Below, one piece after another: positions 41,159-50,065 of a DNA stretch of 64,000 nucleotides (its first letter is position 1; each line of letters begins with the position of its first letter). Below the pieces are notes generated by a model. The model was not told the DNA's origin and made no database searches. It worked only from the letters and a program-made list of their open reading frames with translations. This DNA comes from Mannheimia haemolytica. GTDB taxonomy: Bacteria > Pseudomonadota > Gammaproteobacteria > Enterobacterales > Pasteurellaceae. The stretch spans positions 1,674,001-1,738,000 of the forward strand of contig LR134495.1 of assembly GCA_900638155.1 (NCBI GenBank), written 5' to 3'. Made by a program: the position numbers and the translations under genes.

Positions 41159-41330
41159 CTCTCTCCCTTTATGGGAGAGAGACCGATAAATATTTCGTGC
41201 AGAAATATTTATCAGAGAGAGGGTACAAGCGGTTATTTTCTTGGAAAATTTTGCAAAAAACAGACTCCCCTCTCCCTGCTTTTTCTTCTAAACGAAGAAA
41301 AAACCGTCCCTCTCCCACAAGGGGAGAGGG
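41159..41330. repeat. Composite of four hairpins between leuS and lptE
   Basis: Four perfect stems lie in series: CTCTCTCCC/GGGAGAGAG (41159-41181), GATAAATATTTC/GAAATATTTATC (41185-41213), TTTTCTTC/GAAGAAAA (41281-41301) and CCCTCTCCC/GGGAGAGGG (41308-41330). One uptake core (ACAAGCGGT, 41225-41233) lies between the second and third. The first and last stems are variants of one CTCTCCC unit. The gap carries no gene; an in-frame extension of lptE through it is spurious. Confidence 0.8.
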
Positions 41331-41353
41331 AAAATAAACAAGGAAATCTCATT

Positions 41354-41842
41354 ATGATTAAAAAACTCTCTCTCATTGCTGTTTTTGCTCTTACCGCCTG
41401 CGGTTGGCACTTTAAAAACAATGAAGTATTACCTGAATCGCTCAGAACATTAACCTTTGAAAGTGCAGATCAACACAGTGAAATGTCTCGAATTTTACGC
41501 AATCAGTTACAACTAAGCGATGTAAAATTAGTGCCAAGCTCTGCTAATGTGGCAAAACTACGTTTGGTTTCAACCTCAACAGATAGTAAGGTGGTTTCTG
41601 TATTTAAACAAGCCCGTGAAGCAGAAAAAATCTTAACACTAAAGGTTGATGCGATTGCCGATATTCCAAATAAAGGGCAATACCCATTAGAAGTTTCGGT
41701 TCATCGTACATTCTTTGATGATTCTCGTGCAGCACTGGCAAAATCTGCTGAAAAAGAGATGATTATGAAAGATATGTATGAGCAAGCCTCTCGCCAATTA
41801 ATTATCAAAATGGCGGGCTTAAAAAAAGAACTTTCAAAATAA
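41354..41842 (+). CDS. lptE: LPS-assembly lipoprotein LptE
   Basis: Outer-membrane lipoprotein that plugs the LptD barrel for lipopolysaccharide export. The 162-residue precursor has a lipoprotein signal with lipobox LTAC and Cys16 as the lipidated residue, then the LptE start GWHFKNN. I chose the ATG at 41354, which has AAGGAA 8 bases upstream and begins the signal peptide. The longer frame from 41171 reads through hairpin repeats. Position after leuS and before holA supports the call. Confidence 0.92.
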   Translation: MIKKLSLIAVFALTACGWHFKNNEVLPESLRTLTFESADQHSEMSRILRNQLQLSDVKLVPSSANVAKLRLVSTSTDSKVVSVFKQAREAEKILTLKVDAIADIPNKGQYPLEVSVHRTFFDDSRAALAKSAEKEMIMKDMYEQASRQLIIKMAGLKKELSK

Positions 41843-41846
41843 TCAT

Positions 41847-41871
41847 TGTAGGGGCGAAATATATTTCGCCC
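41847..41871 (+). repeat. TGTAGGGGC palindromic element, copy 1
   Basis: The 25 bases start TGTAGGGGCGAAAT and end ATTTCGCCC, with a GGGCGAAAT/ATTTCGCCC stem. It lies between lptE and holA. Two related copies lie between iscU and iscS. Confidence 0.8.
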
Positions 41872-41884
41872 ATTGTTTATCTAT

Positions 41885-42910
41885 ATGCAAAAAATCTTTC
41901 CGGAAACACTTCAACTTTCATTAAACAAAGGCCTGCAGCCCTTTTATCTATTAACAGGGAATGATCTTCTATTGGTGAATGAAACCAAAGATGCCATTAT
42001 TCACACCGCCCGCCTCAACGGTTTTGATGAAAAAAAAGAAGTTGAAATCAAAAACGACACCAACTGGGAAGAGCTTTTCGAAGCCGCTCAATCAATGGGA
42101 TTGTTTTTTGCACGCCAAATTATGGTACTGAATTTTCCGGAGTCCCCCACAGCAACACAGTTTAAAAAACTGGCTGAGCTTTGTGCCTTTATTCATAGTG
42201 ACTTACTCTTTATTCTGCACTTACCTAAATTTTCCAAAGCAATGGAAAAACAGGCTTGGTTCACGCAAATTGAGCCAAACCTCGTGCAAATTAACTGCCA
42301 AACACCGGAACTTAGCAAGCTCCCGCAATGGGTAAGTCATCGAGCCAAAGCGATGAATTTGCAGATTGAAAATGAAGCAACCCAACTGCTTTGTTATAGC
42401 TATGAAGGCAATCTACTGGCTCTTAAACAGGCATTACAACTGCTACAACTCAATGCGACTGATGGAAAAATCACGCTGACAAAAGCCCAAGAAGTGGTTG
42501 AACACTCTGCCCAATTTACCCCTTTTCAATGGATTGATGCGTTATTTGAAGGGAAAATCCAAAGAGCTCAACGCATTTTGCACCATCTGCAAAATGAAGA
42601 AGTACAAGTGGTCGTTTTATTAAGAATTGTGCAAAAAGAGTTGATGATTTTGCTCGAAATCACACGGAACCCTACTGCCGTGATTTCCAGCGAACAACCG
42701 CTTTTTATCGGTAATTTACGAACAGAATTTGACCGCTTGAAGATATGGCAAAACCGCAGACCTTTTTACAACCAGATCGCTCAACGACTAACTTACCAAA
42801 AACTTTACGCCCTAATCCAACAACTTGCTGAATTAGAGCGTAAGGTGAAACAAGAATTTAGCGATGATATTTGGCAAGAGCTGGAACGTTTCTCCGCTAA
42901 TTTTGCATAA
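41885..42910 (+). CDS. holA: DNA polymerase III subunit delta
   Basis: The delta subunit opens the beta clamp as part of the clamp loader. The 341-residue protein has the HolA layout (QPFYLLTGNDLLLVNETKDAI at residues 18-38, AAQSMGLFFARQIMVL later); E. coli delta has 343. I start at the ATG at 41885 (MQKIFPETL), as in relatives. A TTG four codons upstream falls at the edge of the repeat element. It follows lptE as usual, and nadD, which often comes next, is absent. Confidence 0.93.
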   Translation: MQKIFPETLQLSLNKGLQPFYLLTGNDLLLVNETKDAIIHTARLNGFDEKKEVEIKNDTNWEELFEAAQSMGLFFARQIMVLNFPESPTATQFKKLAELCAFIHSDLLFILHLPKFSKAMEKQAWFTQIEPNLVQINCQTPELSKLPQWVSHRAKAMNLQIENEATQLLCYSYEGNLLALKQALQLLQLNATDGKITLTKAQEVVEHSAQFTPFQWIDALFEGKIQRAQRILHHLQNEEVQVVVLLRIVQKELMILLEITRNPTAVISSEQPLFIGNLRTEFDRLKIWQNRRPFYNQIAQRLTYQKLYALIQQLAELERKVKQEFSDDIWQELERFSANFA

Positions 42911-42911
42911 A

Positions 42912-43097
42912 TCAATACTTTTCCAAATCCTCACTAAACAGTGTTTCTTCCACACTCGCAATACTATGCTTTTCCGCCGCCCAATCCCCTAAATCAATGA
43001 GCTGACAACGCTCACTGCAAAACGGGCGGTATTTACTTTCTTTACTCCACACCACTTCTTTTTCACAAGTCGGGCAATTTACGATGGTTTCCGGCAT
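42912..43097 (-). CDS. yacG: Zinc protein YacG (DNA gyrase inhibitor family)
   Basis: A 61-residue zinc-ribbon protein with ligands Cys8, Cys11, Cys27 and Cys31 (CPTC and CSERC) and an acidic tail. E. coli YacG binds GyrB and inhibits gyrase. It overlaps the end of coaE by 19 bases and is the last gene of the pilABCD-coaE-yacG run, matching the order pilD-coaE-yacG found in many gammaproteobacteria. Confidence 0.93.
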   Translation of the reverse strand: MPETIVNCPTCEKEVVWSKESKYRPFCSERCQLIDLGDWAAEKHSIASVEETLFSEDLEKY

Positions 43098-43717
43098 TCT
43101 GTATCCTTTAATTTTGCTAAGTCTAAATAGTTTCTATGTAACGTTTGTACCTGCTGTTCAAGCAACGCCAAACCTTCTTCAAGCGGTAGATTATTTTCAA
43201 TCACATCATCGGCATAGCTAAGTCTTTCCTCTCGGCTGACTTGGGCTGCCATAATATTTTTAATGGTTTCAATTTTACTGCTATCACGTTTGGTTGCTCT
43301 TTCCAGTTGGATTTCAGGCGAAACATCAATAACCAATATGCGATCACAGTATTCGGTGAGTTTATTTTCAATTAGTAGTGGCACAACCCAAATCACATAA
43401 CAAGCGGCCGATTCTTGCAATTTTTTTACCATTTCTTCTCGAATGGCTGGGTGAAGCAAATTATTGAGCCAGTTTTTTTCCTGTTCATTGTTAAACACAA
43501 TTTGACGGAGTTTAGTGCGATCTAATGCTTTTTCTGCCGTTAAAATCTCTTCGCCAAAGTGTTCTACAATCTTGGCTAAAAGCGGTGTACCTGGTTCAAC
43601 GACTTGGCGAGCCACTACATCAGCATCAATCACTTCTACCCCAAGAGCTGAAAATAAATCAGACACTGTGGTTTTGCCACTACCTATTCCACCGGTTAAT
43701 CCTACAACGTAAGTCAT
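43079..43717 (-). CDS. coaE: Dephospho-CoA kinase
   Basis: Catalyses the final step of coenzyme A synthesis. The 212-residue P-loop kinase begins [22 protein letters not shown], with the Walker A loop near residues 8-16, and has [17 protein letters not shown] after it. I chose the ATG at 43717, with GAGGAA about 9 bases upstream. The longer frame to 43750 lacks a site and family similarity. It lies 35 bases after pilD. Confidence 0.95.
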   Translation of the reverse strand: MTYVVGLTGGIGSGKTTVSDLFSALGVEVIDADVVARQVVEPGTPLLAKIVEHFGEEILTAEKALDRTKLRQIVFNNEQEKNWLNNLLHPAIREEMVKKLQESAACYVIWVVPLLIENKLTEYCDRILVIDVSPEIQLERATKRDSSKIETIKNIMAAQVSREERLSYADDVIENNLPLEEGLALLEQQVQTLHRNYLDLAKLKDTECRKPS

Positions 43718-43752
43718 AAAAATTAATTCCTCAAAATGAAAACAACTCAATT

Positions 43753-44412
43753 CTAGTAATTAATCCCCCTGCTTTCAAGCATTAGCACCAGCAACATCGC
43801 TGTGCTAATAAACGGAATAAACGCCAATTTTGCTAATTTCTGCTTTTTCATTATCCAATAAACCAAGAAATATCCAATCCCTAGCAAGCAAGCGGTTAAT
43901 ATCAATAAGAGCATTTTTTCGAGCCGAAAGAGTGGGGATAACGCAACCAATAGCAACATATCGCCGTAGCCAAATGCCTCCTTTTTAAACACAAGCTGTG
44001 ATACACAGCCAATCAACAGGCAAAAAACAAGGGTAAAGGTAAAAGTTTGGTGTTGGAAATCGGCTAAACTCTCCCATAACACCAACAAAAAAATAAGCAC
44101 AAGATAGCGAATATCCGTTAGGTAATAGCACATATCTAACAGTGATAAAAAACAGAGCAGAATAAAAATCGTGCCGATAATCGGGTTTTCCGAGCAAAGC
44201 ATAATTAATGGGAAAAGGAGAAAAAATAGATTTGCCGATTGGGGCTGTTTCGGTTGTAGCAACGATTGAGTCAAAAACTGTTGTTCGGTTAAGCCAATAT
44301 TCAGCAATGAAATCGTTTCTTGGTAAATTTGGCGATTGACTCTAATGGCAAATCGAGGGATCTCCGCCTTGAGCCAAACCGCAGCGAAGAGGGAAAACAG
44401 TATTAACATCAC
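43753..44412 (-). CDS. pilD: Type IV prepilin peptidase (catalytic domain only)
   Basis: Removes the leader from prepilins in the inner membrane. The 219 residues are mostly hydrophobic. The two catalytic aspartates of family A24 lie in LSLLDMCYYLTD and in the GxGD motif (FGYGDMLLL). The N-terminal cysteine-rich methylation domain of longer PilD proteins is missing. A short form of this kind is also what I recall for H. influenzae PilD. It shares one base with pilC. It should process PilA. Confidence 0.88.
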   Translation of the reverse strand: MMLILFSLFAAVWLKAEIPRFAIRVNRQIYQETISLLNIGLTEQQFLTQSLLQPKQPQSANLFFLLFPLIMLCSENPIIGTIFILLCFLSLLDMCYYLTDIRYLVLIFLLVLWESLADFQHQTFTFTLVFCLLIGCVSQLVFKKEAFGYGDMLLLVALSPLFRLEKMLLLILTACLLGIGYFLVYWIMKKQKLAKLAFIPFISTAMLLVLMLESRGINY

Positions 44413-45608
44413 TACTCCACCAAAGCACCCATATCAAAAATCGGTAAATACAGCCCGACAATAATAGTGCCGACAATCACGCCCATTATCAACATTAGCA
44501 TCGGTTCTAATAGCTGAGACAAAATATCAATTTGGTAATCTAATTTTTGTTGGTACATCTCACTAATATGCTCACACATTTTCGCCACATTACCACTTTT
44601 CTCCCCAACCTCAAGCATTTGTGCCATCTCAGCCCCAAACACATTCGGGTTGATCCCTTGTGAAAATTTGTAGCCTTGTTGTAACAAATTAAGCATAGTG
44701 CCAATTTCTTGCTGTAAAATCGGGTCATCATTTTTCTCGGATAAAAACGACCTCAAGGTAACATCAAGCGGAATATGGGCATTCAGCATTAAGGCAATGT
44801 TTTGGCTGAAAAAGATAATGCGAGATTGCTCAATAATTCGTCTAAACAGTGGCATTTTAGCCCATAGAGCCATTTTCCACTTTGCGACTAACCTGCTCTT
44901 TTTTGCAAAAAACAGGTAAAAAATGACCGCTAGTAGTAGCGTGCCAAGCAACACTGAACCTTGCTCAATCAAGCATTCGGAAAGGGTAAATAAAATATCG
45001 GTAATGAGGGGTAAAGTTTTGTCTTTTGAGCCATAAAGTTGGGCAAACTGCGGTACAATCAAGACCAATAGCCCGATAGATAAAGTGAGCGAAATCAACA
45101 ACACTATCACCGGGTAGAACAGGATTTTCTTCACTTTTTTCGCCAATTTTTCCGATTTTGCTCGGCTTTCAGCTAAATTAGTCAGCATAATGCCCAGTTT
45201 TCCGCTTTGCTCGCCCATTTTGATTAGTTGAATTTCTTGATTGGTCACAAATTTACCCAATTTCTCCAACGATTGTGAAAAGGCATAGCCACTTTCAATA
45301 TGCTGAATCAGCTCATTAAGCCATTGATAAAGCTGGATATTTCGGCAGTTTTGCAACAACATAGACAATGCCTGTTTTAACGGAATGGCAGAATTAACCA
45401 ACAACGCCAGTTGCGATAACAGGCTGTTCACCTCTTCTTTTTTCGGGTTCGTTGAAAGCACAAAATTTCGGCTAATCCGAATGTGCTGATAACCTTGTGC
45501 CAGCAAAAGGTTTTCCAACATTTCTCGATTCGTTGCCAACCGCTTTCCACGCTGTTTCTGCCCGAATCGGCTCTGGGCTTTCCAATGAAATTCATAGATT
45601 TTCGTCAT
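44412..45608 (-). CDS. pilC: Type IV pilus inner membrane platform protein PilC
   Basis: Polytopic platform protein of the GspF/PilC family that works with the PilB motor. The 398 residues contain two repeats of the T2SSF domain (about 60-190 and 260-390). The signatures are MGEQSGKLGIMLTNLAESRA and LEVGEKSGNVAKMCEHISEMY. It overlaps pilB by 17 bases and pilD by one base, so pilB, pilC and pilD are tightly coupled. Length is normal. Confidence 0.94.
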   Translation of the reverse strand: MTKIYEFHWKAQSRFGQKQRGKRLATNREMLENLLLAQGYQHIRISRNFVLSTNPKKEEVNSLLSQLALLVNSAIPLKQALSMLLQNCRNIQLYQWLNELIQHIESGYAFSQSLEKLGKFVTNQEIQLIKMGEQSGKLGIMLTNLAESRAKSEKLAKKVKKILFYPVIVLLISLTLSIGLLVLIVPQFAQLYGSKDKTLPLITDILFTLSECLIEQGSVLLGTLLLAVIFYLFFAKKSRLVAKWKMALWAKMPLFRRIIEQSRIIFFSQNIALMLNAHIPLDVTLRSFLSEKNDDPILQQEIGTMLNLLQQGYKFSQGINPNVFGAEMAQMLEVGEKSGNVAKMCEHISEMYQQKLDYQIDILSQLLEPMLMLIMGVIVGTIIVGLYLPIFDMGALVE

Positions 45609-46995
45609 TGCCTAGCACCCTTAAAATTTCTGCCTGATTGGTTTTTCCTTCCGCCAATTTTTCTTTTGCACTGTCGGCAAGGGTTTTAAAATCCAAACAA
45701 GCGGTGTTTTTTTCAAAATTTTTTGCAGATCGGTTTAAGAGTTGATATACCCCAATTTGCCCTTTATACCCTTGATAACAATGCTCACAGCCTGCCCCAC
45801 CGCATTTCACACACACTCGGCGTAACAGGCGTTGAGCAATCACGAGTAGCAATGAATTTTTCAGTTCATACTCTTTTATGCCGAGCTGTAGCAACCGTTC
45901 CACCGCTGAAGGGGCATCATTGGTGTGCAAAGTCGAAAGCACCAAATGCCCGGTTTGTGCTGCCCTTAGTGCCATTTCTGCACTCTCTTCATCACGAATT
46001 TCGCCGAGCATAATAATGTCCGGATCTTGGCGTAGAAAGGTTCTTAACAGTTGGCTGAAATCTAAGTTAATCCCTCGATTCACTTGGGTTTGGATAATTC
46101 CCTCAATCTCAATTTCAATCGGGTCTTCGGCAGTCAAAATATGCTTTTCACTGCTGTTTAAATGGCTTAATGCACTGTAAAGCGTGATACTTTTACCGCT
46201 CCCAGTCGGGCCAGTTACTAAAATCAACCCTTGAGGCTGACTGAGGGCATTCAGCAAATTGGCTTTCTGAGCCGGGTTAAAGCCTAAATCTAAAAAATCA
46301 AAATGGGTCGGTTTATTTTTTTGTAGCCGTAGCACCACTTTTTCGCCGAAGTGCGTTGGCAAGGTAGAAACACGGAAATCCAGTGTTTCAGCTAACAGTG
46401 TTTTGAAATGAAATTGCCCGTCTTGTGGCAAGCGAGTCTCGCTGATATCGAGCTTCGCCAATAATTTAACCCGTGAAATCAAACGGCTGGATAAACTACT
46501 CGGCAAGCTTTTATAAATATGTAGCACGCCATCAATTCTTAATCGAATTAATAATGTCTCTTTTTGTGGTTCAAGATGGATATCGGAAGCGTTCTGTTGC
46601 AAACAGAACTTAAACAAATTCTCTAAAATTTGGATAATCGGATCATTTCTATCCGGCTGCTCGTTATTCTCGGAAAAAGGATAAAGCGGATTTTCTTCAT
46701 AAATTTCACTCTGCTGGCTACTCTGCTCAGGCGAAAGGGCATTGAGCAAAAATTTTAATTCTTCGGAGGAAATCAAAACAGGTTCAATCTGTTTGTGGTA
46801 GATAAACGCAAAAATCTCGCAGGCATTGAGGTTTTGCATATCATCAATCCCTAGCCAAAGCTGTTCTTCGGTTTCTTGCAGTGGAACAGCTAAATAACGC
46901 AACAAAATCTGTTTTTCATTGCAATTTTTCTGCCACTGCTCTGCTGAAATCTCAATGAACCTTTGGCTGTTTAAGTCGGTTACCGAATACTCCAT
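45592..46995 (-). CDS. pilB: Type IV pilus assembly ATPase PilB
   Basis: Hexameric motor that extends the pilus. The 467-residue GspE-family protein has Walker A (LVTGPTGSGKSITLYSAL near residue 250), the Asp box and Walker B (DPDIIMLGEIRDEESAEMA), the His box (AAQTGHLVLSTLHTND), and a zinc ribbon (CVKCGGAGCEHC). It lies 20 bases after pilA and overlaps pilC. The N-terminal domain is shorter than in Pseudomonas PilB, in line with other Pasteurellaceae. Confidence 0.94.
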   Translation of the reverse strand: MEYSVTDLNSQRFIEISAEQWQKNCNEKQILLRYLAVPLQETEEQLWLGIDDMQNLNACEIFAFIYHKQIEPVLISSEELKFLLNALSPEQSSQQSEIYEENPLYPFSENNEQPDRNDPIIQILENLFKFCLQQNASDIHLEPQKETLLIRLRIDGVLHIYKSLPSSLSSRLISRVKLLAKLDISETRLPQDGQFHFKTLLAETLDFRVSTLPTHFGEKVVLRLQKNKPTHFDFLDLGFNPAQKANLLNALSQPQGLILVTGPTGSGKSITLYSALSHLNSSEKHILTAEDPIEIEIEGIIQTQVNRGINLDFSQLLRTFLRQDPDIIMLGEIRDEESAEMALRAAQTGHLVLSTLHTNDAPSAVERLLQLGIKEYELKNSLLLVIAQRLLRRVCVKCGGAGCEHCYQGYKGQIGVYQLLNRSAKNFEKNTACLDFKTLADSAKEKLAEGKTNQAEILRVLGNDENL

Positions 46996-47015
46996 TTTGA
47001 TTTCCTCACCTCAAA

Positions 47016-47495
47016 TTAGCCGTTTGGTGTAGTGGTTGTGCTACAGAAATTAGCTGGAAATAGGCTGGTATCACTGCCGCTACAACTTGCCGCCCAGCTA
47101 ATCGTATTATTTGAGAACGATGGTGTTAAGGTGTAGCTATAACCATTCAGCGAGCCTTTGCCGGTTACTGTAATCACGCCTTTTGTTACCGCAATCGAAT
47201 TTAGGTATTTAGTGGTATTACTGCTGGTTTTATTCGCCTGAATCCCATTCGTGCCACCGGAGCAGTTATCCAACCCGCCACTGTTGTAAATACAGACTTC
47301 AACGTCTGATTTATACGAAGCAGATGCTTGTAATAACTCCGATAACGCCGCCTTTTGGGTGTATGAGTTATAGGAAGGGATCGCAATAGTGGCAAGAATG
47401 GCAATAATCGCAATCACGATCATCAACTCAATGAGGGTAAATGCCCGATGAAGTTGGCGAATGCCAAGCGGTCGAAGATGTACAATTTTTTGCAT
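47016..47495 (-). CDS. pilA: Type IV major pilin PilA
   Basis: Subunit of the type IV pilus, needed for adhesion and DNA uptake. The 159-residue prepilin has an 18-residue basic leader ending LHRA. The mature N-terminus FTLIELMIVIAIIAILATIAIP carries Glu at position 5. The cleavage site has Ala at -1 instead of the usual Gly; I recall the same in A. pleuropneumoniae ApfA. Two cysteine pairs lie in the globular part, one probably forming the C-terminal D-loop. AAGGAA lies 7 bases before the ATG, and a CRP-S-like site is upstream. Confidence 0.95.
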   Translation of the reverse strand: MQKIVHLRPLGIRQLHRAFTLIELMIVIAIIAILATIAIPSYNSYTQKAALSELLQASASYKSDVEVCIYNSGGLDNCSGGTNGIQANKTSSNTTKYLNSIAVTKGVITVTGKGSLNGYSYTLTPSFSNNTISWAASCSGSDTSLFPANFCSTTTTPNG

Positions 47496-47580
47496 ATAAA
47501 TTCCTTATAAATTGCACCAACAAATTGTGGCGAATCAAGTGTGCAAATTTTTTGCCTGCTTTGCGACCGGCAAATGTCAA

Positions 47581-47602
47581 TTTTTCGATGCAGATCGAAA
47601 AA
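47581..47602 (-). promoter_or_regulatory. CRP-S-like (Sxy-dependent) site upstream of pilA
   Basis: TTTTTCGAT-GCAG-ATCGAAAAA is a perfect 22-base palindrome. Aligned to the CRP site it has C at position 6 and G at 17, the hallmark of competence CRP-S sites (TGCGA-N6-TCGCA); positions 5 and 18 differ. Its centre is 96 bases before the pilA start, between pilA and the divergent radA. pilA is a known member of the Sxy regulon in H. influenzae. Confidence 0.6.
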
Positions 47603-47675
47603 ATAAATTTTTCATCTGTTTATCCATACAGTTTTTTGATAGAATTTGCTAAATTTCGTCACTCAAGGATAAAAA

Positions 47676-49055
47676 ATGGCAAAAGCACCTAAAACCGCTT
47701 ATGTTTGTAATGATTGCGGGGCTGAATATTCCCGTTGGATGGGGCAATGTCGGGAATGTAAGTCTTGGAATACCATCAGCGAAGTGCGGTTGATTTCCAG
47801 CAAAGAAACAGCAAAATCTGACCGCTTTAGCGGCTATGCAGGTGAGACATCAGGCAAAGTACAGGCTCTTTCCGATATCAGCCTGCAAGAAGTGCCTCGT
47901 TTCAGTAGTGGCTTTAATGAGCTGGATCGTGTGCTGGGGGGCGGGGTTGTGCCGGGGTCTGCCATTCTGATTGGCGGTCACCCGGGGGCCGGGAAAAGTA
48001 CGTTATTACTGCAAGTAATGTGCGGTTTAGCCCAGCATCTGCCTACACTGTATGTCACCGGTGAAGAGTCGTTACAACAAGTGGCAATGCGGGCAAATCG
48101 TTTAGGCTTACCAACCGCAAATCTGAAAATGTTGTCTGAAACCTCTGTCGAGCATATTTGCAATATTGCAGACCAAGAAAAACCGAAGATTATGGTGATT
48201 GACTCAATTCAGGTTATGCACTTGTCGGATATTCAATCTTCACCCGGCAGTGTTTCACAGGTACGGGAATGTGCCTCTTTCCTCACCCGTTACGCCAAAA
48301 CCCGCCAAGTGGCAATTATTATGGTTGGGCACGTCACCAAAGACGGTACGCTTGCCGGCCCGAAAGTGTTGGAACACGCCATTGATGCCTCTTTACTGTT
48401 GGAAGGCGAATCCGATTCCCGCTTCCGAACTTTGCGTAGCCAGAAAAACCGTTTTGGTGCTGTTAATGAATTGGGCGTATTTGCGATGACCGAACAGGGG
48501 CTAAAAGAGGTTAAAAACCCATCTGCGATTTTCTTAAGCCGTAGCGAAGAGCAAACGCCGGGTAGCTCCGTAATGGTATTATGGGAAGGCACTCGCCCAT
48601 TGTTGGTTGAAATTCAAGCCTTAGTCGATCACTCAATGCTGGCAAACCCTCGCCGTGTGGCGGTTGGCTTAGATCATAACCGTTTATCGCTATTACTTGC
48701 GGTGCTACACCGACACGGTGGCTTGCAGATGTCGGATCAAGATGTGTTTGTAAATGTGGTCGGTGGGGTGAAAGTCACGGAAACCAGTGCCGATTTAGCC
48801 TTAATTTTGGCGTTAATTTCCAGCTTCCGTAACCGTCCGTTACCGCAAGATTTGGTGATTTTTGGGGAAGTCGGCTTAGCAGGGGAAATCCGCCCGGTTA
48901 CCAGCGGGCAAGAACGTATTAGTGAAGCGGCAAAACACGGCTTTAAACGGGCGATTATTCCTCACGGCAATGCCCCGAAAAAGGCAATTAAAGATATGCA
49001 GGTGTTCACCGTAAAAAAACTCAGTGATGCATTAGATATTCTTTATAGCCTCTAA
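47676..49055 (+). CDS. radA: DNA repair protein RadA
   Basis: A hexameric RecA-like motor that aids branch migration in recombination, relevant to transformation as well as repair. The 459 residues show the zinc finger Cys11-Cys14-Cys25-Cys28, Walker A (GGHPGAGKSTLL near residue 100), the RadA-specific KNRFG motif (QKNRFGAVNELG), and a Lon-like C-terminal domain. It diverges from pilA and shares its upstream region. A terminator built from two uptake sequences follows. Confidence 0.96.
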   Translation: MAKAPKTAYVCNDCGAEYSRWMGQCRECKSWNTISEVRLISSKETAKSDRFSGYAGETSGKVQALSDISLQEVPRFSSGFNELDRVLGGGVVPGSAILIGGHPGAGKSTLLLQVMCGLAQHLPTLYVTGEESLQQVAMRANRLGLPTANLKMLSETSVEHICNIADQEKPKIMVIDSIQVMHLSDIQSSPGSVSQVRECASFLTRYAKTRQVAIIMVGHVTKDGTLAGPKVLEHAIDASLLLEGESDSRFRTLRSQKNRFGAVNELGVFAMTEQGLKEVKNPSAIFLSRSEEQTPGSSVMVLWEGTRPLLVEIQALVDHSMLANPRRVAVGLDHNRLSLLLAVLHRHGGLQMSDQDVFVNVVGGVKVTETSADLALILALISSFRNRPLPQDLVIFGEVGLAGEIRPVTSGQERISEAAKHGFKRAIIPHGNAPKKAIKDMQVFTVKKLSDALDILYSL

Positions 49056-49061
49056 AATTAA

Positions 49062-49098
49062 GAACCGCTTGTAAGTCTGTCTTACAAGCGGTCTGTTT
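49062..49098. terminator. Bidirectional terminator from inverted uptake sequences after radA
   Basis: ACCGCTTGTAAG / CTTACAAGCGGT forms a 12-base perfect stem with a five-base loop, followed by CTGTTTT. Both arms are uptake cores. It separates convergent radA and the small membrane protein gene. Confidence 0.85.
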
Positions 49099-49109
49099 TA
49101 GGTAAAAAT

Positions 49110-49340
49110 TTACGAATGTGCAGTTGTCGGTTGATTCGCTTTGAAAATATAGTACAAATTAATGCACACCACCAACGCATTTAAGCCAGTCACCGGAATC
49201 GAGCCAATCAGCAACCCATAAGCAACGAAACAGGCACAACCCAGAGAATTGACCACCCGCAGTTTAATCACATCTTTTAACAAAAAAGAACAGGCAACTA
49301 AAATCATCGCCGCATAGCCAAGTATTTCAACATAGTCCAT
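49110..49340 (-). CDS. Small membrane protein (YgjV-like), function unknown
   Basis: A 76-residue protein with three hydrophobic segments: GYAAMILVACSFLL, VNSLGCACFVAYGLLIG and GLNALVVCINLYYIF. The layout, with LR-VNSLGC between the first two, resembles half of the YgjV-type inner-membrane family, about half the family's usual length. No substrate is known and the assignment is tentative. A GAGG ribosome site precedes the ATG. It stands alone between radA and folA. Confidence 0.7.
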   Translation of the reverse strand: MDYVEILGYAAMILVACSFLLKDVIKLRVVNSLGCACFVAYGLLIGSIPVTGLNALVVCINLYYIFKANQPTTAHS

Positions 49341-49459
49341 TTAGAACCTCCTCAAATAAAATAAACTGCCGATATTTTAAAGGCTGTTTATTTATTTGTA
49401 TCTAGTGCAAAAAATAGCAAAGGTTTGCGTTCACATTTTTGCTTTTAACCGCTTAGTTA

Positions 49460-49954
49460 TTAAGCAGATTTTCGTTCTAAACGCATAAAACGGCAGCGTA
49501 ACGGGTTATTTTCATCAATTTCTGACCACTTTTCTTCTGCTAACGCCCAATTTTGTTCATCAAATTCAAAGAACGTATCGCCATCAATTTCCGCTTGAAT
49601 TTCTGTGAGATACAGCGTGTCAGCCTTCGGTAGTGCCTGTTTAAATAGTTCTCCGCCACCAATAATCATTATTTCATCTGTGCTTGCAAAATTTTTTGCT
49701 AATTCGACCGCTTGTTCAAGCGATTGTGCCGCATAAGCCCCTCCCACTGTAAAACCTGAACGGGAAAGAATAATATTAGGACGTTTTGGCAATAGCCTAC
49801 CAATTGATTCATAGGTTTTACGCCCCATAATCACTGGTTTGCCTAACGTGTTTTGGCGAAACCACACTAAATCTACCGGCAAATGCCACGGCATTTGGTT
49901 ATCTTTGCCAATCACCTTGTTGATTGTTCGAGCAACAATAATGCTGATTTTCAT
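49460..49954 (-). CDS. folA: Dihydrofolate reductase
   Basis: Reduces dihydrofolate to tetrahydrofolate; the target of trimethoprim. The 164 residues include the active-site loop GKDNQMPWHLPVDLVWF with the catalytic acid Asp (in PVDL), then PVIMGRKTYESIG and IMIIGGGELFKQAL. Length is close to E. coli's 159. It is divergent from proB. I can see no feature that would predict trimethoprim resistance. Confidence 0.96.
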   Translation of the reverse strand: MKISIIVARTINKVIGKDNQMPWHLPVDLVWFRQNTLGKPVIMGRKTYESIGRLLPKRPNIILSRSGFTVGGAYAAQSLEQAVELAKNFASTDEIMIIGGGELFKQALPKADTLYLTEIQAEIDGDTFFEFDEQNWALAEEKWSEIDENNPLRCRFMRLERKSA

Positions 49955-50065
49955 TTTTTCTCCTGTTATGCAAATTGGTTTGATTTTATATCAAATTAAG
50001 CGTGATTTTACACCCTAAAAGTGATACTTTTGGCAACATTATTTTTAGTTAAAAGTGAACAAATT

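Noticed and set aside
41171..41353. 61-codon upstream extension of lptE
   Set aside because: It runs through repeat hairpins and precedes a clear lipoprotein signal peptide with its own ribosome site.
43718..43750. Longer N-terminus for dephospho-CoA kinase
   Set aside because: The ATG at 43717 has GAGGAA upstream and matches the family start; the extra residues do not.
43753..44412. PilD considered as a truncated pseudogene
   Set aside because: Both catalytic aspartate motifs and the membrane helices are intact, and short forms of this enzyme are expected in Pasteurellaceae.
49980..49996. TTTGAT/ATCAAA palindrome between folA and proB
   Set aside because: Short arms in AT-rich DNA and no match to a regulator site I know.
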